Assembly: GCA_030704615.1 (NCBI GenBank)
Contig: CM060733.1
Span: 68,758,001 to 68,822,000, forward strand
Source of the DNA: Takakia lepidozioides
Lineage: Eukaryota > Streptophyta > Takakiopsida > Takakiales > Takakiaceae
Reading direction: 5' to 3'
Length of the DNA stretch: 64,000 nt
The position numbers were made by a program, and so were the translations under genes. The notes beneath the pieces are model-generated. The model saw nothing but the letters and a program-made list of their open reading frames with translations, made no database searches and had not been told where the DNA came from. Of this stretch, positions 44,629 to 56,618 are shown piece after piece (positions within the stretch are counted from its first letter, which is position 1; every line of letters begins with the position of its first letter).

Positions 44629-47600
44629 AATCCAGACTGCACATCAACCCAGAACTGGCCCCAGAACATAGGATAGAGCTGGAACAAGAGCTGAAAGCAA
44701 ACCAGGAATGCTTTGCTCTTAGCAAGGCTGACTTGGGATACTGCAGTGAGGTGGAACACACAATTGACACACAAGGTTTTCCCCCTTGCAGAATGGGAGG
44801 AAGACGAGGTCCAAGGACAAATTGAGACTTTGATCTCACAAGGCAAGATGAGAGAGAGTAGCTCAGAATGGTCGTGTCCAGTTACCCTTCCACCAAAAAA
44901 GGATGGATCCAAGCGGTTTTGTGGTGATTTTACGCCAGTAAACCGTTTAACCAGAAGGGACTCTTACCCTATGCCATTGATTCAGGATGTTTTAAACCAG
45001 TTGGGGAAAGCCAAGTGGTTTTCTGCGCTGGATTTACAATCTGGTTTTTGGCAGATCAAAATGGACGACCGAGACATAGGCAAAACAGCAGTGATCACAA
45101 AGAAGGGATTGTATGAATGGCTAGTCATGCCATTCGGACTAAAAAATGCCACTGCTACCTTTCAGAGAACGATGAATAGGGTTCTCAAGGAAGAAATCAA
45201 AGATTGCGCTAAAGTTTTTGTAGATGACGTCAATATCCATAGCAAGGACTGGGGAGATCACGTGGGACATATAAAGAGAGTATTGAGCAAGGTTAGAAAG
45301 GCCAATCTTAGGCTCAATCCGGACAAGTGTTACTTTGCCAACTTACAGTTGGTATTCCTTGGGCATGTGATCTCTGAAGAGGGAACGTGGCCTGATCCAG
45401 ATAAGATAGCTGCTATTGAAAGGTTTCCCTTGCCAAAAAACCACATTGCTCTCAAAAGCTACTTAGGCATGACAGGGTACTATAGGCCCTATGTCAAAGG
45501 ATATGCTGGAGTGGCAGTACCGTTGTTCACTCTAACCAAAAAGGATGTGAAGTTTATCTGGAGTGCAGAGGCACAAAACGCCTTTTCTGCCTTACAGGTG
45601 AAGTTGGTAACTGCTCCCATCCTGGCAAGACCAGATTTCTCAAGACCGTTCGTCTTGGATGTTGATTGGTCCATCAAAGGAGTAGGGGCAGTCTTGTCAC
45701 AAAAGGAGTATAAAAAGGATAGGGTCATTGCATACGCCATTAAGGTACTATCTGATGCTCAGCGCAAATATCACCCTATGGAAGGTGAATGCTATGCCCT
45801 GGTGTGGGGAGTATTACACTTTCGGCAGTACCTGTATGGAACCCCTTTTGTAATCAGGACTGATCACAAACCACTGGAGTGGTTGGCAACGGTAAGTGAC
45901 GCATATGGACGCAGGGGTAGATGGATCATGATGTTACAAGATTTTGAGTTTAAAATTGTTCACAGAGCAGGTGCTAGGCATGCTAACGTAGATGCACTAA
46001 GCAGGTATCCAGTGGGACCAGCTGAGGAAACCGAGGAAATCGAGGTATACTCTACTTCTCTGTACAGTCAGAAAAGAGAAGGGAGAAAGAGGGATGGAGC
46101 CTATCTTCTTAAGCTAGCTTGGGATAGGGGTGCCATCAATGCTTTGTTATTTCAATTTAAGGAGGGTAAGGAGGAGTTGAGAGAAGAAGCTCATAGGCAA
46201 GTAGGGTATAGCAGTGAAAAAGGGGAGATGATTTGCAAAAGAGAAGAGTACTATGCATGTGTATGGGGCCTTTGGCACTTCAAGAAAATACTGTTGGGAA
46301 GTCATTTTTCTTTGGAAACAGATCTAGATCCATATTGGTGGCTGTACTCAGAGCACCACATAGGCATAGACTTACTTGGTGACTTTTCATTTGAGTTCGT
46401 TCCGGGCATAGTAAGACCTTCCACAGGTAGAATGTTGACCAAGGATCATGGCATATTGAAGGGAGAACTGAAACCAGGCATAATGCCAGATGGAGAAGGA
46501 AAGAGGGTGACTTTTGCTGCACAGACTTTTGCTACAAAAAAACAAGGAAAGGGTATTGATCAATCAAGCTCTCTCAATCTGGTAAGGGAGGGTATTTGGA
46601 AGGATAAGGGTGCAGGAAGGATAGAGGCTACTGCAATCAGCAACAAGGAAAGGGAGCATCTGATGCCCTCTTGTCCCACCATCCATGTGATTACCCGAGG
46701 ATCTCGTGCTCGTGATAAGGAGCTGAGCGAGGTACATCCAGCCTGTGAACTTGTGGAAGAGAGATCGAACAATGAAAAGGGAAGCTTGCAAGAGACACCA
46801 TTCCTTCAAGACTTGACAAGCACTCCAACTACAAGAAGAACGCGGGTGACTTCCTCATCAGAATGCCCAGCCAAGGAAAACATGGGGGGTGAGTGTTCCA
46901 CCAAGACGTTTTGTTCTTCAGACAGTGATGGAACAAGTGGTTCAGAACCAGACACTTCTTCTTGCAACAAGATTGATGAAGGGGACTGGGTACCATGGAC
47001 CGCACCCACCAAAGCTACTCAGATGTCATTATTACGTGAGGCTGAAAGATGGGGGAAAAGCTCTCTCATCAGCTCTGACCAGCATACAACATCTGTTAAG
47101 GAGGAAAGGCAACCTGATGTGCTTGATGATGTGGAAGTCATGCACCTCTTATGTTTTGGAGAAGTCAATGACTACCTGACAAAAGAGGAGAGCACGAGAG
47201 CCAAGAGGCGGGCAAGGCAGTACTCCTATCTCAAAGGTGAGGTCTACTTTGATGGAAGGGTAGTTCCACCAAGAACTGACAGAGGGGCAATAATCACTGA
47301 AGTACATGAAGCCACTGGCCACTTTGGAGTCAGAAGAACTCAAGAGGAGATATGCCGACGTTATTTCTGGCATGATAGAACAAAACTCATCAGGAAAGTT
47401 CTCAAGGGCTGTGGTAAATGTCAGATGGCAAAACAGAACGGAGTGTTGCACTCAGGTAGCTCAAAACTTCACAGCATTCTAGTAGTAGATCTGTTTTTCA
47501 GAGTTGCAATTGACACGGCAGGACCATTACCTATAACCAGTAGGGGCAATCAGTACTTTCTGGTGGCAATCGATCACTTCTCAAAATGGATAGAAGCTGC

Positions 47601-48435
47601 ACCAGTGGCAGATCATACAGCAGCCCTTGCTGCCCGCTTTCTTGAGGAAGAAGTAATTGACAGGTATAGCTGCCCACATACGTTGCTCACTGACAATGGC
47701 ACAGAGTGGGGAGGTGAGTTTGAAGATACATGCCACGAATACGGTATAAAGAGGGAGCATAGCGCCCCCTACTGGCCTCAGTGTAACGGTATGGTGGAAA
47801 GGGTCATTAAGTCTCTCAAACAGAGCATCACCACCCTAGGAGTTGGAAACAACACTGAATGGGATCAGAATCTCTATAAGGCCCTGTTTGGTTACAGAAT
47901 GGGTGTCCATGCTTCCACTGGATTCTCACCTTTTCAGGTACTTACTGGTAGAATTCCAAGGCTGGGAATTGACAATAGGTTGCATTTTCTTACAACACCA
48001 GTAAATTCTGATGGATCTGTAGCAGAGGTCACACTTATGATGCAGCAGAAAATCCAGCTTCTCACAGAGATGAAGGCAAAGCTGCGAAAAAATGTGAAGA
48101 AAGGGCAGCGGCAGCAGGCAAGGGATTATGAAAGGAGGCATCAAACTGGGCATACCTACTGCAAGTTGATGGAAAACAGCAAGGTTATGATGTTGAGGCC
48201 TGGAAAGAGATCTTCCATGACATCTCCATGGGAGGGACCTTATGACTTTTTGGGGTACAAAGATGCAGGAAACACCACAAGGACAGGGGAAGCTGCACGC
48301 AGATGCAGGCTAAGAGATGGGGCAAACAAGGAATGGACAAGAAGTAGGAGGGACTTGAAACCCTTCGTACCACCAGTGTGTGATCAGCCAGTGAAGGTGG
48401 TCAGTGAGGACCCTGACACTTAAAAAGGGAGACAC
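42796..48435 (+). mobile_element. Ty3/gypsy retrotransposon 2 (gag end, protease, RT, two RNase H-like parts, integrase)
   Basis: The order NC-PR-RT-RH-IN is that of Ty3/gypsy. The capsid part of gag and the 5' LTR are missing: the coding frame runs straight from the tail of X2 (NIRTLPRG) into the element (LGKLGEIPLEP). A purine-rich AAAAAGGGAGA at 48422-48432, directly after the pol stop, could be the polypurine tract. I could not pair LTRs. Confidence 0.9.
44604..48423 (+). CDS. Pol polyprotein of gypsy 2: RT, RNase H, degenerate second RNase H, integrase
   Basis: The lead (44604-44825, third frame) reads ECFALSKADLGYCSEVEHTI. A one-base change near 44790 passes to the main frame (first frame), 44713-48423. 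RT: KRFCGDFTPVNRLTRRDSYP, MPFGLKNATATFQRTM, catalytic FVDD (about 45215-45228). RNase H: FVLDVDWSIKGVGAVLSQ, YHPMEGECYALVWGV, VIRTDHKPLEWLA, ANVDALSRYP. A second RNase H-like region (about 46200-46440) reads KREEYYACVWGLWHFKKILL and FSLETDLDPYWWLYSE. The integrase has HEATGHFGVRR, CGKCQMAK and D-D-E in AIDTAGPL, LLTDNGTEW and NGMVERVIK, then a GPYDF module. No chromodomain was found. The main frame is 1236 codons without a stop, so the insertion is fairly young. Confidence 0.9.
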
Positions 48436-51400
48436 ACTACATATGTAGTGTGAATGCAGGGGAGAGAACATCACATATGTTTACCATTACGACCTACATC
48501 ACTATGACGGAGTGCCCGTCATCCCAACTGCAGAAAGGATGTATCCCTTCATGTAGGTAATTTCATGAGCGCACTGAACTTATGCTTTGCCAGGAGAAAA
48601 TGGCTAAGTCATGACGGTACACATTTTCATCCATGCGATGAACGTTTTCATCACTGGATCGCGGGTTGAGAAAAACGAAGAGGAAGATGACGGATGGCTC
48701 GTAGCGGCTGTTGCAAGCAGTGGTGTCGGCAGGGTAGCCTGTGTTAAGAGGTTGTACCTGCGCGGTGGGATCTTGCTTGGCTTAGGAAGCGGCATTAAGA
48801 CGCCTCTGCTTGGTATTCTGTGTAGAAAGAAGCGGTGCCGCCTCTCTCGTAGTGATGATCAATTCCAAGAGATAGAAGCATGTAAGGAAAGCGGCGCACC
48901 ACCACTGCCGCCAGTGCCTTGAAGATGATAGTTATGGGCAGATGAGCAAGCAAGGAAAAGGCCAGCTGCTGAAAGCACAGGAAAGAGAGTCTGGGCACAA
49001 TCAATGGGGGGGAGGTAAAGCATGTGGAGTTCCGGCTGTATGGTATCTCAGGTTCTCTGTCATTAAGCTTCTAGCTGCTTTGTGTCTCCTTGTTATAGGA
49101 CCAGGCCAATTCGAGAGGAAGAATTGCATAGCGTAATCTGGTTGTCAGGCCACAGGATGGTCCAAGTGAAGAAGGGGAGCCATCATGGCGTCATAAGGTC
49201 TGGAATCAAGACAAAGAGAAAGGGTTGAAGTGGCTGCTGACGGGCGATGGCAAGGTACCACCTTGACAGGCAGACCCGCCGCTTCACTAGTGGATAAAAA
49301 CAGATAAGTCGATGAACATAGGCTTCTTTTTGGTGGACTTAGAAATTGCTTTGGTAGATTTAGGACTGCCATCTTGGCAGAAGAGAAAAGGTAGAGACAT
49401 GTGACAAGAAAAAGTTTTTGAAATGGGAATGGAGACTCTGGACTTCAGACCAGAACGTGGAAAGGATGGATGCACCTGATGTTGTGATGACAGTGAGAGA
49501 AATAAGTGAAGAGAGAGAGAAAGAGAGAGCCTGTTCGTCACTGAATCCAGAATGGTCACTGTTGTCTTCATTCTTGCATTCTGATTCAGTGTCATAAACC
49601 TGGAACCAATGTAGATCTGGCTTGTTTGTTTGGAGAGATCAATGATGGTTAGCTGGAGTTGCAAAAAAAAAAACATGGAAAGGATAAGGTGATTTCACTA
49701 TGGGATCAGGATGCGTTCCACAGTTGAAGGGAAAAGAGGGATGTTGGGGTATTTGGGTTGAAGTCTGACAAAAGAGATGAGAGCTGTTTGAGCGATGGGT
49801 CATTGGAAAAAGGGACAAGATAGAGAGAAAGAGAGAGAGACTGATGGATGGGATGGTTGTGTCTTGAGAGACCGAGGATGACTTCAAGGCTGGCCGCACT
49901 GGATGCCTAGCAGCGTGTGCATTCACATTACATGACAGATCTGCTGCTGTGAAATAGTGGGGAACCTGGGGACATAGACAGAGATAGTGAAACAGACAAA
50001 AGGGGAAAAGAAAGAGAGAGAGTGAAAAATGGGATTTGGGTAAGGAGAGAGCTGCAATTCAAAAGGGCTGTTGGGGGGGGGGGGGTTGGCCAATTTGGGG
50101 AGATGAGATGAAGAAAACCTGAAACCTGAAAGAAACCAGTGCCCCTGCAAACCATGAAGATCTGAGCTGCCTCCTCCTAAATCTGTGTCACCACTACAAA
50201 AAGGGGATTTCCGACCTGTCACTGCTCAAGTGGGCTTCACATAAAGGATCGTGTTTACCGCTGCCATTGGGCTGATTTGCATCACTGAATACATTGCACC
50301 AGCATAGCTGGTGCTGTACCTGCTGATAGGGGATGTTGTGTAAAAGGTAGAACCAAGAGTGAACAACAAATTGACTCCCCATCCATGTCTTCCCTTCCGC
50401 TGCGGCGTGGATGAGGATTGCTTGAACTCTGATCACGGAGGAGTTGAGGGAAACCCACAGCCAAGTGACGACAGTTGGACAGATTAGAAAGAACGCTTCT
50501 TTCCTCCTGCTCCGCAATCAATGGAGGGGAGCACAATTAGAATTATACAGAAGGGGATTCACGCCCCTTCTTTTCACACTACAGGGAGCTGTTCCGGACT
50601 GCCATCTACCAAAGGGAATTTCCACTGAGCCCAACAGGTCGAGGGTCGAGTGGGAGTGTGAGGGGGACCGTTATGCCCCGGTGAGCAGCCGAAGCTCCAA
50701 GTTGGCTCGGCGGCCAGTTTGGGAGTTAGGCGCGGGCATCAAAGCGAGTAACTATGACTTGAAGGGGAGCTTACCGAAGTGAGGTGCGCGACACAGAGTG
50801 CCACTTGATGCTCGTCTCAGACAATCTAATTCCTAAGTGCTTCACCAGCGGTTCCCAAATAACTAACAACTTGTGATAATTTGGCAGTACAATGCCGAAA
50901 CTGCCTGGCTGAGGATAAAAAACGATCCGAAAATAAAATTGTACCCATTTTATGCATCTACATATATGGCGACCAATGGGGAACACTCGTCCCGAGTGTG
51001 AAAGAATCCATGATCTCTGGTTCGTAAATCCCCCTACTAGGGTATCTCTCATATCCCTTGGAGTCAACGACTCCCATGAAGAGTGGAAGGTTCCCATGGG
51101 CTCTTCCTCTGTGGAGAGAGTTCAAGTCTCCCGGGAGAGAAGTGAGAAATAAAAAGAAAAAGACAAAAAAACGTTTCAAAGCCACTCGACTCGCCCTCTT
51201 CGGAGAGAGTTTGAGTTCCCAGATAAAAACGTTTCAAAACCGCCATTCTCCCCAACCAGACTGGGTTCGAATCCACTAGATGATGACGAAAGATATGCAC
51301 GGTGCAAATTGATGATCCTATTCTAAAATAGCCTTGGAAGGACTTTTGGTTCCTAAACTAAATGAAAATGATTGGATACTCGAGGACCCTTAGGACCCTA

Positions 51401-52705
51401 CTCCCATGGGTGCCCCAGATTTCCTTCGGGTGTCCCAGACTAAAATCTAAATCAAATGGATACTCTTGCCATGATGCTCCCGGGATGCGCCTCAATTGTC
51501 GCTCCCATCACAGCGGAAATTCATTGGATACTCGAGGACCCTACTCATAATAGACGCTCCAACTATCATGGACCTAATACGCACCATTTGTATGATGAAC
51601 TAATGACCTAGAACATGGCTCCCAGGGACCTCTCATGGATTTTGCAGAGTCATGGTACAATACTTGACTTGATGTGAGTGGACACTCGAGGGCTCTCCCC
51701 GGGAGTATGCACCATCTCTAAATTCCTACATATAGGTCACAGGCCCTTTTGGGTTTTCCTGTGCCTGACTTTCCTCAACTCTTTGTGAGGGGAGCAGCAA
51801 CCACTGCTTTAAAGCTCACATTTTACCCCCTTCCTACTTTTCTGACTTTTCTCTCTCTATGAGGAATGTTGCAGCAGGGTAAGGTGGAATGACAAGAAGT
51901 TTTAAGGTTTAGAATCCCCGTACGGGAAGTCGCAGTGCTCCATATAGGGAGCATCAATATTGCAGAATGCTTGATACAGCAAGCATTTACTTTTTCCTTG
52001 ACATATGCACTAGCAGACACAGATATATTCTGTGATATAGAAAGATAAGTAATGATCGACAGTATGCATTGAACAAGAGTGCATGTATTAGTCAACCCAT
52101 TGTTCCCATTCCTGCACCTGTGATTCTTCACTTTGATGAAGAAGAAAAGAAACTCACAACGAGTGGTTAGCAACGAAAATGTGGAAGTCTTCTACCTTGG
52201 CAAATGGATGGTCATAGCTTTCCTAGCTTATGCCATATCAAACGAATCATATTTCCTAAAAAGTTGGGATAGATTATTGTACTCTATGTGCCCCGCATCC
52301 CAAGGTCTATCCTTGTAGACTCCAATAACTACCCAAAAATCAAACTGGGGAACAAAACACCTCTTTAATGCAACAACATTGCCCCGCATCCCAAGATCTA
52401 CTTCGGAACTCCAATAAAGGGTGTACAACAACTAATGGGTAAGAGCCCTACCGACTGCTTCCCAACGGAGTAGTTTCATTGGATTATTGCAACTTAGTTG
52501 CCCTGCACTCCACCTTGTTATGGAGCTCCAATAACCAATGAGTCAATGGATAGGAAATACCAACATCTCATTCCAAAAAAACGGGAAAAAATCCTAAAGA
52601 CTTTTCCCGACAGGACTAAGGCCACTAAGATCTCCCTTAGGACCTTTCCCTTAATTTGTTACGAGCTATACCAGACTGTCGTGTGGAAATATGGAAAACT
52701 GCAGA
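48436..52705. other. No gene recognised; purine-rich low-complexity DNA
   Basis: The stretch has GA-rich tracts (49500-49530, 49820-49840, 50000-50030) and a G-run at about 50073-50087. Two copies of GGATACTCGAGGACCCT lie near 51373 and 51525, and GCCCCGCATCCCAAG occurs at 52290 and 52382. It might contain the 3' LTR of gypsy 2, but I cannot pair it with anything. No known protein text was found. Confidence 0.5.
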
Positions 52706-53065
52706 TTACATTTGCATGCATACCCCTTGGGTTACACTTATCAAACACCTCATGCGAGTGTAAGCCTCCCTCAAACTCCGAGTAGGCTTGCGCTGGAACT
52801 TTTGCAAGCTCTGCAACTTCTCTGTTCGCACCCCCTGGTAGTTCATTCTCAACTCTTCGAAGAACTCCACAACTGGGTTAAAGGCAGGCACAGGTGCTGG
52901 TGTTGCGGCAGGAGCTTGGGTGGACGTCCCAGCCCCTGTACTACTTGTCCCACTGCTGCTTGCAGAAGCTGCTGATGTAGCTGGTGTCATCGCTGCTTGT
53001 GCCTCTAGTGATGGAGACGTAATTAGGCGACCAATAGTGTCGCCACTCCCCAATCTCCACCGCAT
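52706..53065 (-). pseudogene. Ty3/gypsy gag fragment
   Basis: An Ala/Ser/Pro-rich lead (TGAGTSTQAPAATPAPVP) is followed by EKLQSLQKFQRKPTRSL and REAYTRMRCLISVTQGV, the helical capsid text typical of plant gypsy gag proteins. It stops at a stop codon and no pol follows. It does not belong to gypsy 2, which is on the opposite strand. Confidence 0.6.
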
Positions 53066-53965
53066 GTCCCAGATGTTTCTTCCCAGAGGATATTCTCAAG
53101 GTGACTATGGCGGAGCAAGTGGAGGCTACGCCACAGTCAGGGTGGGCGGACAAGGTCCAAGAGGTTGCTATCTAGCAACCAAGGATGCGTCTCCTACTCC
53201 AAGCCTGGTGTACCCAAGGTTGCAGTCACTGCTGACATTTGGGAACCAGATGTTGGACCTATAGTCACCGGAGGAGAGAGACGGAGGATCCAGTAATTTC
53301 TAAGGGCTTATAGAAATTGCTTTACCTTCGGTTTGAAGGATTTGGGGAGTTTGAAGGGCCAGGAGATTCGTATTGATTTGAAAGTTGTTCCACCATTTTT
53401 TGAAGGCCCTACAAGTATAGTGACATGGAGAGATCTTTGATCCAGTCACGGACTATATTGGTTGCGACCTCCGCCACAACCTCTATCTTCCATTGGAACT
53501 GGCATGGCCATAGCTCAGCTGAGCTATGATTGCGGCTTTTACGTCTCTGTGTTATTACTGCAAATGCAGTTATGAAAGCCATTTATGACTGCCTGACTCT
53601 GAAGAAGTAGAAGCCGAGTCAATTGTGACGTGGCAGTTACAACTCCCCAGGCTTTCTATGACGTGGCACCTGAGCAGCGCGCTCATAGTCATACACGCTG
53701 ACTTTACTGAATGATTGAACGGACAGTGTAGTCCATGTCAGCCGGTGTGTAAGAGAGACACGTGCTTGATAGAAAAAATGACACGTGGCATAGTGCGCGC
53801 ATTCCATGACTGTCAACTATGACTACAAGCGAGACAATCCAGTTGCAGCACGTGGCACGTCGTAGTTTTTACACGTGGTCCCTCAGGAGGTTGACATATG
53901 TCACGATGGGTGTTTTTTTTGGTGTATTACTATTTTTTTACATATTATTAAACCACCTCCGATTT
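53066..53965. other. No gene recognised
   Basis: Neither coding pattern nor repeat structure stands out. CACGTGG and ACGTGGC words recur (for example near 53625, 53655, 53760, 53780, 53851, 53871), which could be chance or a G-box-like cluster. Confidence 0.4.
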
Positions 53966-54490
53966 CCTAAACCAGAAATGCGGTTCCGCATTTCCAACAC
54001 GAAACAGGAAATGTGGTACCACATTTCCATCCATAAGCTGGAAATGAGGTTCCGCATATCCACACGCTTGTCAACGGAAATGCGGCACCGCATTTCTATA
54101 TTGGAGATGGAAATCCGGCAACTTCCTTTCCTGTGCCGGGCATGGAAAACCGGCTCCGCAATTCTTTGAACGGGACGGAAATGTCGTGCCGCATTTCCAT
54201 GTCCAATACGGAATGTTGTGCCGCATTTCCATGTCCAGGACGGAAATGCGGTGCCACATTTCCATGTTGAATATGGAAATTCGGTGCCACAATTCCATGC
54301 CAATATGGAAATGCGGTGCAGCATTTCCAAAACGTATGCCATAAAATTGTGAACCTGCGCACCCATTTCCGTTCTGGAGACTGAAATGCGGCGCCGCATT
54401 TGCGGTCGACCTGCACATCATAGGTGAAGCATGCAAACGTATATGCAGGGGAATATCGGAAATGCAGTGCCGCATTTCCCAACCGGGGCC
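53966..54490. repeat. Palindromic tandem array 4, degenerate
   Basis: About a dozen cores of the AAATGCGGTNCCGCATTT type (for example near 53980, 54080, 54185, 54245, 54385, 54465) recur every 40 to 60 bp, with spacers unlike those of array 1. Centres include GGTTCC besides GGYRCC. It lies downstream of ORF A copy 2. Confidence 0.85.
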
Positions 54491-54922
54491 ACTTGTGCAT
54501 GTGCCTCATTTCCATGTGGATGGCCAAAACCCATGGCTTTCCTCACAGAATTGATAGAAACAGACATGACAATTTCCGTTTCTGCAAAGACCCATTTTTT
54601 CCGCGACATGACGGCTATGATATCGCTCTTCTGTTGATTGATATGGAGAGAGACATTGGATAAATGACATGACAAATTGCCGACCGTTGGCCAGAAAGAG
54701 TCGTGCAAAAAATACAATGAAACTGAAATGCACATTACATAGGAGTGAGGGCACGATGGGTTGTTTTTGATCGATCACGGTGTCTCACATTAAGCAAGTC
54801 TACACCACATATGGTCCATGCAAATCTAAACCCTGAAGCCTTCTGAGTGGGAGTCACCAAGTCGACAGAACTTCGATATGCCTGAAGATGAGGTCATGAG
54901 TGATGCGGCACCTCCACGTAAA

Positions 54923-55510
54923 CTACATTCCAGTCGTGCTGGTGCCCTTGCTGGAGCTGACGACAATGTCGTGCCCATCAATGATACCACCATCATACAT
55001 TGAAAGGGTCACCGTGGGCCTCATGTGCCCGTGCGATTTGTCCTCGATACTCAGGCGAATGTCCCCATACAGTGGAAAAGCGGAGTGGACTCGTGAACGA
55101 ATATAGTTCTCCCCGATGCAGTCCTCCCTTTGCCACTGGCAGCAGTTCCAGCGGAAAAGCATGGCCGTGCGTGATCTATCCGGCTGCCCACCGTAGTTGG
55201 GTATATCCAGGTCAACAATGTGCAGGACCCACGGTTTCGATAGACCCTCACCCTCACCCCGCTCAAAACGGTAGTAGTCCACCAAATATTCCATGGCGCT
55301 CAATGATTCCCGCTTCACTCCAGAAGCGTCAGTGAAAACTGAGAGCCAAACAATGATGTCTCCCGATTTCGGTGTGAACATAGCTTGGTCGTGACCATGA
55401 TAAGGGCAGCCGGCAGGATTGCTGCGGCACGACATCCTTGCAAAAGTGTCGCGCGGGACGCTGAAGGAAGAGTACTGCTGGAGGCAAGAATCTGTGCATG
55501 GAGATGACAA
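54923..55510 (-). CDS. ORF A, copy 2: unknown protein, intact frame
   Basis: The protein is homologous to ORF A copy 1: TPKSGDIIVWLSVFTDASG, KPWVLHIVDLDIPNYGG, CCQWQREDCIGENYI, LYGDIRLSIEDKSHGH and DGGIIDGHDIVVSSSKG. The start is uncertain; the ATG aligned with copy 1 would be near MSCRSNPAGCPYHGHD (about 55435). The last 25 or so residues of copy 1 are not matched before the stop. Array 5 lies upstream and array 4 downstream. The family is not recognised. Confidence 0.65.
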   Translation of the reverse strand: MSSPCTDSCLQQYSSFSVPRDTFARMSCRSNPAGCPYHGHDQAMFTPKSGDIIVWLSVFTDASGVKRESLSAMEYLVDYYRFERGEGEGLSKPWVLHIVDLDIPNYGGQPDRSRTAMLFRWNCCQWQREDCIGENYIRSRVHSAFPLYGDIRLSIEDKSHGHMRPTVTLSMYDGGIIDGHDIVVSSSKGTSTTGM

Positions 55511-55699
55511 TGAGTTTGCAAACGCTGCCCTTCATTACTTATACTCTAGCACATATTTGAATTCCCCCCTCACTGGAACTTGCACGGATGAAGATTGGTG
55601 GCTCCATGGATATAGCCGTTTCAGTTTCCATCCGTGCCATGCAAACAATGCGCTGTAATTCTCACCCGGTTTGCCAGGTATGCCTATCGCCCCCTGAAA

Positions 55700-55960
55700 C
55701 GATTTCATCCAACTCCCCTTGGATGGAAATGCGGCGCCGTATTTCCATCCGGGGGGATGAACTTCGCTGCCAGGTGGCCCTTTTTTCCCCCGAGACCATT
55801 TCAGCCAACCCACCTTGGATGGAAATTTGGCGCCCATATTTCCATCCGGGGGCCTCAAGTTGGGTGACAGCTGTGCTTCTCTCCCCCCGAGAAGGTTTCA
55901 TCAAACTCCCACCGGATGGAAATACAGCGCCGCATTTCCATCCGAGGGGCTCGCGATTGG
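55700..55960. repeat. Palindromic array 5, four units
   Basis: Cores such as TGGAAATGCGGCGCCGTATT and ATGGAAATACAGCGCCGCAT near 55721, 55822 and 55915 are separated by about 95 bp with CCCCCGAGA-type spacers, close to array 2b in period. It lies immediately 5' of ORF A copy 2, as array 2b lies 5' of copy 1. Confidence 0.85.
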
Positions 55961-56118
55961 CTCTCATCCTCCCCCCTTACGGTATATAGTTTATTCCAGT
56001 GGTGGCTTTCTTCACATCCCCATTTCCATCCGCCGTTATTTGCTCATTCCTTCCGTCATTTCTATGGCGGGTGGTCGAGAAGGTTGCCCTGGGCTTAAAC
56101 AAGAAGGAGGTTACTCTG

Positions 56119-56618
56119 NNNNNNNNNNNNNNNNNNNNNNNNNNNNNNNNNNNNNNNNNNNNNNNNNNNNNNNNNNNNNNNNNNNNNNNNNNNNNNNNNN
56201 NNNNNNNNNNNNNNNNNNNNNNNNNNNNNNNNNNNNNNNNNNNNNNNNNNNNNNNNNNNNNNNNNNNNNNNNNNNNNNNNNNNNNNNNNNNNNNNNNNNN
56301 NNNNNNNNNNNNNNNNNNNNNNNNNNNNNNNNNNNNNNNNNNNNNNNNNNNNNNNNNNNNNNNNNNNNNNNNNNNNNNNNNNNNNNNNNNNNNNNNNNNN
56401 NNNNNNNNNNNNNNNNNNNNNNNNNNNNNNNNNNNNNNNNNNNNNNNNNNNNNNNNNNNNNNNNNNNNNNNNNNNNNNNNNNNNNNNNNNNNNNNNNNNN
56501 NNNNNNNNNNNNNNNNNNNNNNNNNNNNNNNNNNNNNNNNNNNNNNNNNNNNNNNNNNNNNNNNNNNNNNNNNNNNNNNNNNNNNNNNNNNNNNNNNNNN
56601 NNNNNNNNNNNNNNNNNN
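56119..56618. other. Assembly gap (500 N)
   Basis: A run of exactly 500 N cuts X3 after ALARIISED and hides its DDE core and the space between X3 and ORF A copy 2. Confidence 1.

Noticed and set aside
42694-48435. LTRs of gypsy 2
   Set aside because: Coding sequence of X2 abuts the element on the left, and no repeated flank could be matched on the right, so I do not annotate LTRs.
48611-48922. Short plus-strand frame after gypsy 2 as a gene
   Set aside because: No recognisable domain, no splice support, no homologue in the window; length is as expected by chance.
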